This document shows positions 48,102 to 59,241 of a DNA stretch of 64,000 bases, piece after piece. Every line of letters starts with the position of its first letter. Positions within the stretch are counted from its first letter, which is position 1. The notes beneath the pieces were generated by a model, which was given only the letters and a program-made list of their open reading frames with translations, had not been told where the DNA came from and made no database searches. The position numbers and the translations under genes are program-made. Where the stretch lies: assembly GCF_050003625.1 (NCBI RefSeq), contig NC_134397.1, forward strand, positions 269,446,070-269,510,069, given 5' to 3'. Origin of the DNA: Haematobia irritans. Lineage: Eukaryota > Arthropoda > Insecta > Diptera > Muscidae.

Positions 48102-49064
48102 AACCCAAAATTTACAGATCCTTATCCTATGTAAAAGGAATTTCGGAAAGGATAAAAAACTCTAACATAGTAGACAAAAATAAAGTCAATATTGCCCATA
48201 AAAATTACAATACACTAAAAAACATTTTCACAAAAACTAAAGACAAGACGCCTATTATGGAAACATCTAATGTTATCTATCAAATAACATGTAATGGAGA
48301 TAACAAAGAACCATGTGACAAAATGTATATTGGAACTACGAAAAATAAATTAAAAACAAGACTGTCGGGACACAAATCAGACATAAAACTCCGCAATAAC
48401 AACAAACTCCAAAAAACCGCGCTTGCAACACACTGTGCGACAACGAAACATCACCCGAACTTTGACGATGTGAGAGTATTGGAGAGAGAGAGTAGCAACA
48501 GCAAAAGATTAACATTAGAAATGTTGTACATTAACAATGTACCCACAGAGAAGAGAATGAACTACAAATCAGATACAGATAACATTGCTCACATATACAG
48601 ACACATCATAGACAAGACAACTAGATATGCAAGTACTCAGCATCAGAGAAAGCAAGAGGGAAATCAGTGCAATAAAAGTAATAGACGAACGTAGTGATAC
48701 TACTCTAGTTTTAAGCTTTATGTGTTGTTGTTGTGTTACACTTAAATGTTTTGCATACGTAAGTGTATAATGTAATTCCTTTTGTTTTTCCTGGTCTCCT
48801 GATACTTGTTAATTACAATTATTAAAATCTTTAATTATTTATAAAAAATTTGTAAACTAAAACCAATAGCTGTTATTACCACTAAAATTATTTGCGATTT
48901 TAAAAACAATTTTGAGAAAGAATTTTACATGTCATGATTAAAAATTATCAAACCACTTTTATTATAGATCGACTCCTGATGAAGCAATTCAATGTAATTG
49001 CGAAATATTGAAAAATAAAGAAACCAATACATACAAAAAACGATCTCAAGCTTGATTAATTATT
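48102..49064 (+). mobile_element. Penelope inverted partial copy
   Basis: Exact-length reverse complement of 47092-48054 (963 bp each). It encodes the last 145 codons on the plus strand (48257-48694, GIY-YIG domain), identical in sequence. The breakpoint is at AACCCAAAATTTACAG. Confidence 0.92.
48966..49046 (+). ncRNA. hammerhead-like motif, inverted copy
   Basis: AGATCG at 48966-48971, CTGATGA at 48976-48982, hairpin arms at 48984-48989 and 48996-49001, GAAA at 49002-49005 and CGATCT at 49041-49046. Identical to the motifs in the other two Penelope copies. Confidence 0.5.
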
Positions 49065-49240
49065 AAATTTTGATTAATTATTATTATTAATTATTATTAT
49101 TATTAAAATTTTATTTTTAGAGAAAATTTTGTCAAAATTTTGTTTCTATAGAACCTTTTGGCAAAATTTTATTTCTATAGAAAATTTTTGTCAAAATTTT
49201 TTATTTTCATTATAGAAAGTTTAAGTACCCGGTAGTTGGA
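49065..49240. repeat. minisatellite remnant right of Penelope
   Basis: An (ATTATT)-rich junction followed by three to four 29-bp units. It is the right-hand continuation of the array that Penelope entered. Confidence 0.7.
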
Positions 49241-49581
49241 CATGAAAACTGCAAAAATATCAATCTATCAAACAATAAAAAATCTACCATTTGTTGGTCG
49301 AATTCTACCTATTGTGGCAACCCCATTTATTGTGGGGGAAGCAGTGCCCTGTATATAGATCAAATTAATAGACTATCCGTTGATCGATGTAGATAATAAA
49401 TTTGGAAGTATACATGACCATAGGACTCAAGAGGTATATTGTAAATGAATCAGATCTCACAATAAATTTTAAATGATTTTTTTAAATGATTTTTATTTAT
49501 TTATTAGGTTTTTTACCAATATGTTTTTTTTTTTTTAATTTTCATCATGAAATATTTCCATATTATTTCCACTTATATAGA

Positions 49582-49828
49582 TTACATTTTACAGACTCTT
49601 TGTGCTGGAACAAATAGGTTCTTATAATCGGTTCTGCAGTGGAATCCTGGACAACATTCGTCAGTGGATTGGCACTATATAGGTAAAGATTATTATTTTT
49701 TTGTTTTTCGAAAGTGGCATTGATTTTGTTAAAATTTATTTGTTACTACTTACCGGTTTATTGGTGCAATCACCGAGAACCAATGATGCAATTTGAAGGA
49801 ATATAGCAAATATTATAATGAACTTCAT
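49582..49828 (-). CDS. secreted six-cysteine knottin-like peptide, gene 3
   Basis: Exon 1 is 49754-49828, the intron is 49675-49753 (79 bp, GTAAGT...TATATAG, phase 0) and exon 2 is 49582-49674 ending in TAA. The 55-residue product has a signal peptide (MKFIIIFAIFLQIASLVLG), then CTNKPC, STDECCPGFHC and RVCKM, with the same C-X4-C-X5-CC-X4-C-X14-C spacing as genes 1 and 2. It is the shortest member and the most diverged of subfamily I: outside the cysteines, little of the mature part is shared. That pattern is often seen in diversifying secreted peptides. A TATATAA box and the GGCGTAACAAAT motif lie upstream, and AATAAA signals follow at about 49490-49505 on the minus strand. No stops or frameshifts, so it is probably functional. 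Confidence 0.84.
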
Positions 49829-49865
49829 CTCGAAACTGATGATGATTCTGATAAACAATTGCATG

Positions 49866-49954
49866 TTATATAGTCCACTTTAAGTATGAGCCATTATTAG
49901 AGATCACGTATAGAAAAGCTAGATGTGTGATTTGATATCGAAAATTTGTTACGC
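49866..49954 (-). promoter_or_regulatory. gene 3 promoter: conserved motif and TATA box
   Basis: On the minus strand GCGTAACAAATTTTCGATA (49936-49954) and TATATAA (49866-49872), followed by TTTATCAGAATC as in gene 1. Confidence 0.6.
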
Positions 49955-50740
49955 CTACAATTAATGGCATTAATGTATGCTCACAAAACCCTAGTACACA
50001 TTTAGGTACTTGGTTGAATGTATCTGTTTGTAATGTTCTTTGTTTCGAGTTTACTGTAGTTTACTAAGGAAATTGAAAGCCAAACGTCAAACAGTCAGAG
50101 AAGCATTTTTAGAATGCAATGCACTCTTTCTAAAGCCATCTGCCCTTTATCTAAAGCCATTTAATGGAATGGTGATTGGTATCTGGCATTTTCTTTTCAA
50201 TAGCTTAATAATATCACTTTCTTCATCTTCATATCCAATAAGCTCGTTTAGGATTGTGATGATATGAGGAATACAATCGGATTCATACAATGCGAAATAC
50301 CTAAAAATAAAGCCATCTGGTGGAAAAATGATGGTGATCCTGAATAAATATTTACGGTATCGTATATAAAATTTCGCGTTGATAATAGCTATAATTGTAC
50401 CATCACCCTATTATGACCAGAGGATCTAAAAAACGAAGAGTGTACTGTCACATTAATCAATTATTGAAAACAATATTTTTTCCATGGCGCCGAGAGTTGC
50501 GAGATTTTTCGCAAGACCTTCTAGCAATTTTTATTGTTTTCATGATTCCGTAGATTTGTTGCTATAGATTTTCCTTTTGAATTTCCATAAACAAATTGTT
50601 TTTCATTCGATTTCCAATTTTGTTAAGAAATGTCCTCTTTCTAATACCATCTATTGGAATCCTATCGGTACAGACAAATAATGCCATCTGTTGGAAAAAC
50701 TATGATATGTTTAATTAAATATTGCTTTATATCCACAGCG
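49955..50740. other. unassigned DNA
   Basis: No supportable gene. Three short related phrases around GCCATCTG (near 50136, 50307, 50686) may be a degenerate dispersed repeat. Confidence 0.35.
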
Positions 50741-51041
50741 GGAGCCACCGTGGTGCAATGTTTAGCATGACCGCCTTGAGTGGGTTCAAACCCATTTTCG
50801 ACGAAACACCAAAAAGTTCTTCAGCGCTGACTTATCTCCTCTCAGGGATACAGTAATCCCTCGATTAACGTCGTGATTGGTTCCGGAATTTGACGACGTT
50901 AATCGAAACGACGTAAACCGAATTAAAAATTGCGTATACTTACTCCTAAGTCCATTTATGTATGTATGTGCGTGTACATAATAAAAAACTTCAAAAATAA
51001 AGGTAATTCAGTAATTTCGGTAAGAATTTCAGAAAAAAAAA

Positions 51042-52460
<1,419 letters not shown>

Positions 52461-53461
52461 TTAACTTGCCATCATCGTTGATACAAATTTTACTTATGGA
52501 AGGTTTCTGATAAAGTGGACAGGAAAATCGACGACGTAAATCGAAGTTTGATGGAACAAAAAATTTGACGACGTAAATCGAGGAATTACTGTACTGGTGA
52601 CATTTCTAAATGTTTCGAAGCTTCTCCAAGTGGTTTCACTGCAACTTGAAACATCGTTCGGGCTCGGTTGAGCTTAACATAGAATCGGACAGCACTCAGT
52701 GACAAGAGAGAAGTTCAACACTGTGGTATCCCAATGGACTGAATCACATCGGAATAACGATTTGCAGCTGTAGGGATCAGAGAGAAATGCTCAGTGTCTG
52801 TTAGTCAGTCAGGCTTCAATAATAGCGCCATCGTCTTGAAATTTGGCACAGAATTTGTCTACAGGCAGGTCAAGACCCGATCTTGGCATAAGCGTAGAAA
52901 GACCGATGGGAGAGCTGAGCCCCTGGGTCTTGGTCTTATAGAAATCGTATTTTTATACAATTGGTCCACAAAAATCTGTGCCGAAGTTACCTTTTATCGG
53001 TCCATTTTTTGGTAAGGCATCAATATAATCCGATCTCCCGATTTCACTTCGTGGGAAGACGCAGAATGCTCTGAACTAATGTTAATTAAACTGCCGCTTT
53101 TTAATTGGCTTTTTACTGCGGTAATTGGACCAGAAACTGCATACGGCTGCCACGTCTGGTGGCCCACTACGAAGCACTCCAATCATACATTGAGATTGGG
53201 TAGAATAAATAGCACAACTCTTATTTATATGACCGCTGCGATGGGAATAATGGTCACTGCCGCCCTGAAGGGGGTATGGCCAATGGACTTGCTTATCAAG
53301 AAGACTGCGGAAGTCGAACTAATTCGCCTGAAGGTCTTGAACTCACGGGAGATACAGTTTGCAAAAATACTGAACTACTAGCCGGTCGGCATATGAGAAC
53401 TTACAAGTACTACATGGTGACACGGCATGTTTATGAGGGTAATCTAAATTCAGTTATCGCG

Positions 53462-53574
53462 AACAAAGAGGACCGCTGAAAAACTTTTTGGTGTTCGGTC
53501 CAAGCAGGAATCGAACCCACGACCTTGTGTATGCAAGGCGGGCATGCTAACCATTGCACCACGGTGTCTCCTAC
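53462..53574 (-). mobile_element. SINE head fragment
   Basis: Minus strand: ACCGTGGTGCAATGGTTAGC, the B box GGTTCGATTCC and CACCAAAAAGTTTTTCAGCG. The 3' half is missing. It is inserted between the RT and RNase H parts of the LINE. Confidence 0.82.
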
Positions 53575-54179
53575 GGTGACAACAGTAAAGGTCCTGGGCA
53601 ATACAAACATAAGGCTGAAGGTAGTCAGTTGCTATCGTAGAGAGCGTATGGTTCTCATTAACCAGCTGGACATTATGGAGTAAGAGGAAATGAAGAGGCC
53701 GATGCACAGGCTAAGGAAGGCCCAAACGTCATAAAATACGTAATTTCGGGCGTTTTTTCTCCGCTTTCTTTGTATATTTACAGGATCAATGGCAAATATG
53801 ACGACTTATAGAAGAGATGTTGGGCTTTTTATGCGGGCAATATGCAAACGAAACTGATATGCAACGAGAATAATAGTAGGAACTCTGAAGTACTAATATC
53901 GATGCAAAGAGAGGTGTTGAGACTGTAAATACGTATCATAAGAGGACACAGTACATGGGAAAACACATGATAAGCATCGGTCTAACGAATTATGATATTT
54001 GTAGTTGGTGTCTGAACCCTTAGGCTAGGGATTTTTTATTCCATTTTATTTGCCAGTGCCCAGGTATTATCTTTCAAAAGAAACAAGTACTGGACTCTTA
54101 CTTCCACATGTGAAACTGCAGCCATATTGAGTATGTTCGCTTTCATCAGGGCTTCTGGGCGGAGGACATGGTTAGGTTA

Positions 54180-54369
54180 GCTTAGGTTAGGTTAGGTTAG
54201 GTGGCAGCCCGATGTATCAGGCTCACTCAGACTATTCAGTCCATTGTGGTACCACATTGGTGAACTTCTCTCTTATCACTGAGTGCTGCCCGATTCCATG
54301 TTAAGCTCAACGACAAGGGACCTCCTTTTTATAGCCGAGTCCGAACGGCGTTCCACATTGCAGTGAAAC
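54180..54369 (-). mobile_element. 5'-truncated SINE with TSD
   Basis: 3' half of the SINE with a long (TTAGG)n-type tail on the plus strand at its left end. It is flanked by the direct repeat CGGAGGACAT (54170-54179 and 54370-54379), so truncation happened at insertion. It lies inside the LINE relic. Confidence 0.85.
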
Positions 54370-54705
54370 CGGAGGACATAGGCACATCAGAAGGACATTA
54401 TACCATATGATGTGAATATACCGGCCGGATTGAAACAGACACGAAGGGAAAGACAGAAGATAGTTTGAGGCAACGCAATAGACCAACTATGGTATAAGAG
54501 GACACAAATCCACTTTGCATGGACTCACGTCATCTTCCATAACCTAACCTAAAGCTACAATTTCCAGATTTTACTTCTTGGACTTATTCGAATAATGGGG
54601 CTTAAAATATATATACATTTCTTGTATGTTTACAAGTTAGCCACAGCGTGGACTTAAAAACGAGAGAAACCATTTTCCATCGCCCATCATTAGCATTACT
54701 TGCGA

Positions 54706-54807
54706 GTGTAACAAATCTCAAATAACTTGAGGTAACACGTCTACCTTGACTAAATGATATCGAAAATGGATCATTAGATCAATGTTTCATAGTTTGAGAT
54801 TATATAA
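54706..54807 (+). promoter_or_regulatory. gene 4 promoter: conserved motif and TATA box
   Basis: GTGTAACAAATCTCAAATA is at 54706-54724 and TATATAA at 54801-54807, 95 bp apart. The ATG follows 39 bp later. Confidence 0.6.
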
Positions 54808-54845
54808 GGCAATTTAGTTGGCTAGATTCTCCGTTTGATTAGAAG

Positions 54846-55116
54846 ATGAAGTTGATATTGGTTTGTGTTATAATTCTTCAAATTGTTTTTATGGGTCTCA
54901 TACATTCCGTCGAAGGATGCACTGATGACCATCAGCCGGTAAGAAGACAATTAATAGACAAAATTTAAATTGGCTATTTAAAACCCTAACTAAAATTTTC
55001 TTTTGTCTTCCTAGTGCAGATCGAATGAGGAGTGCTGTAATGGGCGTTGCGAATACCCATTTATATTGCATTGGCGGGCATATGAAAATGGTGGCAGATG
55101 CTCTTCGATTTTTTAG
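54846..55116 (+). CDS. secreted six-cysteine knottin-like peptide, gene 4
   Basis: Exon 1 is 54846-54938, the intron is 54939-55014 (76 bp, GTAAGA...CTTCCTAG with CTAAC branch site) and exon 2 is 55015-55116. The 64-residue product has a signal peptide (MKLILVCVIILQIVFMGL), with cleavage probably at SVEG, leaving a 40-residue mature peptide that begins with cysteine. The core is CTDDHQPC, SNEECCNGRC and GGRC, spacing C-X6-C-X5-CC-X3-C-X16-C, a classic cystine-knot arrangement. It differs from subfamily I by longer first and last loops and an aromatic EYPFILHWRAY loop. The gene is undamaged and is the first of three tandem paralogues. Confidence 0.86.
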
Positions 55117-56330
55117 ATTGGAGGGAATGGTTCAAGGCATCAAATCAAAAAGTCTTTTGATCTATAAAGTAGCATATTAAGAAATATTTTAGATGTGATA
55201 ATTTGGTATATTTGTTTGTGAAACTCTAACTTAGTATTGAGCTACAATTTAGACAAAATTATTAACTTATGGGAAACGCATTTCGTAGCCCTTTATAACG
55301 AAGAGGAGTACAAAAAGTAAGTTGGTTAACAGGGATACGAAAGTAGCGCAGAACCAGAAACCAAATAATTCAAATATGGATATTAGTTCATTAGGAACTA
55401 TAACAGACTTCTAGATCTGATTATATGCCCAAACGATCTACATAAGTTCATGATCGAGATATATGAAGTCGAAAATCGACTTTCCACCTAGGGATTATCG
55501 AAATGGATATTAGTTCGTTAAAAAATATAACAGATTAAGACTTCGAGATGTTCATCTGACCATAAATCCATACGATCTACATGATTTCATGATTTAGAGA
55601 TAGGAAGCCGAAAAACGACTTTCCACCCAGGGATTATTGTAATGAGAATCAAAATGTGGCCTATTTCAAAATTTAGAAAAGTTGACGGTTTTGATATTTT
55701 CTATATATTCTCAAATCCTTCAAATTTGTTAAATATGTATAGGGGAATATCAACAGTAACGTTTTAGATAAAATTTTTTAAAAATTCTACAAAATGTCTA
55801 GGCGTAAAATTTAAACCTGGGACGATGCTCAATGTTTGCAAAAATATGGGAAATATTTATATTTAAAGCCATTTTAGCAACTCAGCAAGGGGATTTTGCT
55901 CGCAATTAAAATAAGATTTTCAAAATATATCTAATGACAATTTGAAGGTTGGCTGCGATGAGATTGCAGATATTGGGACAGTGGACGGAAATACGAAACA
56001 TGACGATCAAAGAATAAATGCTAACCATTGCACCACGGTGACTCTGGGTGAAGGACATAGGCAGATCTGAAGGGCATTATACCAGGATGGAACAGACACG
56101 AGGAGAAAAATAGTAGAAAGTTTAAGGAATCGCAATGGACCAACTATGACCTCAGTAGACACAAATCCCCTTGGAACGGATTCATGTCAGATTTTACTTC
56201 TCGGACTTATTCGAATAATGGGGGGGTAAAACCTTATATTATTTTTTCTTGTACGTTTACAAGTTAGCCAAGCGTGGACTTAAAAACGAGACAAACAATT
56301 TTCATCACCCATCATTAGCATTACTTGCAA
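55117..56330. other. non-coding part of tandem units 1 and 2
   Basis: 3' flank of gene 4, a DINE-like TTGTTAAATATGTATAGGGG stretch and the LINE-tail piece at the start of unit 2. Two subunits (ACGACTTTCCACCCAGGGAT type, 55470 and 55615) repeat locally. No gene. Confidence 0.45.
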
Positions 56331-56432
56331 GCGTAACGAATTTCAAATATCTTAAAGTGTCGCGTTTGTCTTGGTTTTATGATACTGAAAGCGGATCTTT
56401 AGATCAATACATCATAGTTTGAGAGTATATAT
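56331..56432 (+). promoter_or_regulatory. gene 5 promoter: conserved motif and TATA box
   Basis: GCGTAACGAATTTCAAATAT is at 56331-56350 and TATATAT at 56426-56432, 95 bp apart as in gene 4. Confidence 0.6.
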
Positions 56433-56470
56433 GGCGATTTAGTTGGTTAGATTCTTCGTTTGATTAGAAG

Positions 56471-56741
56471 ATGAAGTTGATATTGGTTTGTGTTATAATT
56501 CTTCAAATTGTTTTTATGGGTCTCATGCATTCCGTCGAAGGATGCGTTGGTGACCGTCAACAGGTATAATGATTATTAATAGACAACATTAAAATTGGCA
56601 ATTTAAAACCCAAACTAAAAATTTCTTTTATCTTCCTAGTGCAGATCGAATGAGGATTGCTGTAATGGGAGTTGCGCATATCCCTTTATATTGCCATCGC
56701 GGGCATATCAAAATGGTGGCAGATGCTTTTCGTTGTTTTAG
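56471..56741 (+). CDS. secreted six-cysteine knottin-like peptide, gene 5
   Basis: Exon 1 is 56471-56563, the intron is 56564-56639 (76 bp, acceptor CTTCCTAG) and exon 2 is 56640-56741. The 64-residue product has a signal peptide almost identical to gene 4 (one change in the first 20 residues). Its mature loops are clearly altered: CVGDRQQC, SNEDCCNGSC, AYPFILPSRAY and GGRC. Cysteine spacing is the same as gene 4. The donor reads GTATAA, weaker than the GTAAG/GTAGG of its sisters, and the last exon-1 codon is CAG where the others have CCG. If the intron were retained, translation would stop at once. It is probably functional, with splicing efficiency uncertain. Confidence 0.82.
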
Positions 56742-56760
56742 ATTGGAGGGAATGGTCCAA

Positions 56761-57072
56761 CACTGAAAAAAAATATTGACCTAATATGGAAGATTATGCA
56801 ACTTAAATTTTAGGACTCGAAATTTACGCAATGCTAAGGACAAGATTCTTTAAAATAATGACATTTTAATTAAAAGAAAGTTTATAATCCTTGCTTCAAA
56901 AAAAAATTTTTTTTGTTATTAAATTTAGGACACAAATCTTGAAATTTTGCGTCCCTCTGTTGAAGTTGTAGATTTTTGAAGTAAGGCAAATGTTCCTTAA
57001 AATAAAGAAAAACATTTTTATTTTAAAGAAATCGTCTTTAACTCAACTGACATATTGAATTTTTTAAAAAAA
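56761..57072 (+). mobile_element. family F repeat (ACTGAAAAAAAATATTGACC start), truncated
   Basis: Nearly identical to 63499-63810 over its full length, including GGAAGATTATGCAACTTAAA and TGCGTCCCTCTGTTGAAGTT. It interrupts tandem unit 2 just after gene 5. Non-coding. Confidence 0.65.
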
Positions 57073-57301
57073 ACTCAATAATCAAAATATGGATATAAGT
57101 TCATTAGGAACTATGACAGACTTCTAGATCTGACTATAACTTCAAACGATCTACATGAGTTCATGATCGAGATATATGAAGTGGAAAATCGACTTTCCAC
57201 CCAGGGATTGTCGTAATGGATATTAGTTCGTTAAGAAATATAACAGATTAAGATTTCAAAACGTTCATCGGACCATAAATCCGTACGATCTACATGATCT
57301 A

Positions 57302-58016
57302 AAGGGTGATACGGTAAAAATTTGGTCAAGGGAAAACACGTGTAAATCGGTGAAATCGTTTATTTAAAAAATCAAATTAAATTTCTTTTTCAAGTTCAAT
57401 TAGTATAAAATTCAGGAAAAATATTCAGTCAGGCTTTCGCTTTCCAAATCCGAATTGCCGGGCCTCACGCTTGACACCTGCCATCAGATTTTGTACAGCC
57501 ACCTTGTCCACCTTCTTCGCCGCAGAAAGCCAGTTTGCCTTGAACTGCAGCTCGTCCTTAGCAGTTTTTTGGTTTTCTTTTTTGGGTTCTGCTTGACAAT
57601 AGCCCAGTATTTCTCAATTGGGCGGAGCTCTGGCGTGTTAGGAGGGTTCTTGTCCTTGGGAACCACCTGCACGTTGTTGGCGGCGTACCACTCCATGGCC
57701 TTTTTACCGTAATGGCAAGATGCCAAATCCGGCCAACACAGTACCGAACAACTGTGTTTCTTCAGGAAAGGCAGAAAACGTTTATTCAAACACTCTTTCA
57801 CGTAAATTTCTTGGTTGACAGTCCCGGAAGCTATGAAAATGCTGCTTTTCAAGCCACAGGTACAGATGGCAAGCCAAACCAGATATTTCTTTGCGAACTT
57901 TGACAGTTTTATGTGCCTGAAAATATCTGCTACCTTTCCCCTTCCTTTTGCCGTATAAAACTCCTGTCCCGGAAGCTGCTTGTAGTCGGCTTTGACGTAG
58001 GTTTCGTCGTCCAATT
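57302..58016 (-). mobile_element. DD37E Tc1/mariner-type element, 5'-truncated
   Basis: The right-hand terminus AAGGGTGATACGGTAAAAAT, preceded by TA (57300-57301), is an element end. The other end is lost at about 58016 in a T-run. It shares the AAGGGTGAT terminal word with the DD41D elements in this window. Confidence 0.75.
57425..58014 (-). pseudogene. DD37E transposase catalytic fragment, frameshifted
   Basis: It retains the catalytic half of the transposase: MDDETYVKADYK (first D), LCWPDLASCHYG (second D) and PELRPIEKYWAIVK (final E). There are 37 residues between the second D and the E, matching the ITmD37E family known from mosquitoes. A frameshift in the lysine-rich stretch after NPKKK moves the C-terminus into another frame, where it reads KVDKVAVQNLMAGVKREARQ and ends at a TGA (57425-57427). 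The N-terminal DNA-binding domain is missing. Confidence 0.83.
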
Positions 58017-58361
58017 AATTTCAAAAAAATTTTTTTTTTTTTTTCAAATTTTGTACCACTTCATAGATCTACATTTTCGATACCATCTCAAATCCTTCAA
58101 ATTTGTTAAATATGTGTAGGGGAAAAATGTCTAGACGTAAAATTTAAACCTGGGACGATGCTCAATGCTTGCAAAAATATGGGAAATATTTAAATTTAAA
58201 GCCATTTTAGCAACTCGACAAGGGGATTTTGCTCGCAATTAAAATAAGATTTTCAAAAACGATCTAATGACAATTTGAAGGTTGGCTGTGATGAGATTGC
58301 AGATATTGGGAGAGTGGACGGAAATACGAAACATGACGAACCATCAAAGAATAAATGCTAA

Positions 58362-58481
58362 CCATGGAATCGGGCAGCACTCAGTGATAAGAGAGAAGTT
58401 CACCCATGTGGTATCACAATGGACTGAATAGTCTAAGTGAGTCTGATACATAGGGCTGCCACATAACCTAACCTAACCTAA
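58362..58481 (+). mobile_element. SINE 3' half
   Basis: GGAATCGGGCAGCACTCAGT through ACATAACCTAACCTAACCTA. A short repeat CTAACCAT(T/G)G at its edges may be its target duplication. Confidence 0.82.
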
Positions 58482-58837
58482 CCATTGAACCACGTTGGTT
58501 CTGGGTGAAGGACATAGGCAGATCTGAAGGACATTATACCATATTATGTGAATATACCGCCTGGGGTGGAAAAGACACAAAGAGAAAGATAGAAGAGAAT
58601 TTGAGGAACCGCTATGGGCCAACTATGGTCTAAGTGGACACAAATCCGCTTTGTACGGATTCATGTCATCTTCCACAACCAAACTTAAAGATACAATTTC
58701 TAGATTTTACAACTCAGGCTTATTCGAATATTGGGGGTAAAAATATATTTCCTTTTTTCTTGTACCAGTTTACAAGTTAGGCATGGCGTGTGGAGTTTAA
58801 AATGAGAGAAACAATTTCCATTACACATCATTAGCAA

Positions 58838-58941
58838 GCGTAACGAATTTCAAATATCATAAATTGCGGCGTTTGTCTTGGTTATATGATATTGAAAAAG
58901 TGGAACTTAATATTATTGCTTCATAGTTTGAGAGTTTAAAT
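58838..58941 (+). promoter_or_regulatory. gene 6 promoter: conserved motif, decayed TATA box
   Basis: GCGTAACGAATTTCAAATAT is at 58838-58857. At the TATA position (58935-58941) the sequence is TTTAAAT where genes 4 and 5 have TATATAA/TATATAT, so expression may differ. Confidence 0.55.
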
Positions 58942-58975
58942 GGCGATTTAGTTGGTTAGAATCTTCGCTGAGAAG

Positions 58976-59241
58976 ATGAAGTTGATATTGCTTTGTGTTG
59001 TAATTCTTCAAATTGTTTTACTGGGTCTCATTGATTCCGTTGAAGGATGTGCCGCTGACCATCAACCGGTAAAGAATTAATAGACAAAATTTCGATAGAC
59101 TTTTAAAACCCTAACTAAAATTTTCTTTTGTCTTCCTAGTGCAAAGTAAATGAGGAGTGCTGTAATGGGCGTTGCGAATATCCCTATCAATTGCCATGGC
59201 GGTCACATCTCAATGGTGGCAGATGTTTTGTGTTTTACTAG
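58976..59241 (+). CDS. secreted six-cysteine knottin-like peptide, gene 6
   Basis: Exon 1 is 58976-59068, the intron is 59069-59139 (71 bp, GTAAAG...CTTCCTAG) and exon 2 is 59140-59241. The 64-residue product has signal peptide MKLILLCVVILQIVLLGL, then CAADHQPC, VNEECCNGRC and a GGRC-FVFY ending. Spacing C-X6-C-X5-CC-X3-C-X16-C equals genes 4 and 5. The middle loop (EYPYQLPWRSHL) is the most variable part. The coding sequence is intact, but its TATA box is degraded, so it may be weakly expressed. A 61-codon ORF in another frame over exon 2 (59150-59335) is a shadow. Confidence 0.84.

Larger units (their letters stand above)
47092..49064. repeat. long palindrome, 963-bp arms, 47-bp loop
   Basis: The arms 47092-48054 and 48102-49064 appear perfectly complementary where I compared them. 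The loop is 48055-48101. It was formed by the two head-to-head partial Penelope copies. Confidence 0.88.
52900..54550 (+). pseudogene. decayed LINE: RT C-terminus, RNase H and cysteine-rich tail
   Basis: Positions 53079-53381 read TAYGCHVWWPTTKHS-like and then MTAAMGIMVTAALKGVWPMD, the RT C-terminal region of R1/LOA-type LINEs. After a SINE, 53670-53725 reads AGHYGVRGNEEADAQAKEG, an RNase H signature including the conserved NEEAD. 53950-54090 reads GLTNYDICSWC and FHFICQCPG, the cysteine/histidine tail. Frameshifts and stops abound. The element's likely 3' end is at 54531-54553 with CCATAACCTAACCTAA. Confidence 0.75.
54370..56009 (+). repeat. tandem unit 1 carrying knottin gene 4
   Basis: Begins in the LINE 3' tail (GGACATAGGCACATCAGAAGG), includes gene 4 and ends in GAAATACGAAACATGACGA. 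The same order recurs in units 2 (56010-58345) and 3 (58346-59815). Confidence 0.78.
56010..58345 (+). repeat. tandem unit 2 carrying knottin gene 5
   Basis: Same order as unit 1 but expanded by two insertions: a MITE-like piece (56761-57072) and a DD37E transposon fragment (57302-58016). Confidence 0.75.

Noticed and set aside
50040..50267. 75-codon ORF as a seventh secreted peptide
   Set aside because: It lacks the signal peptide, cysteine pattern and upstream motif of the knottin genes.
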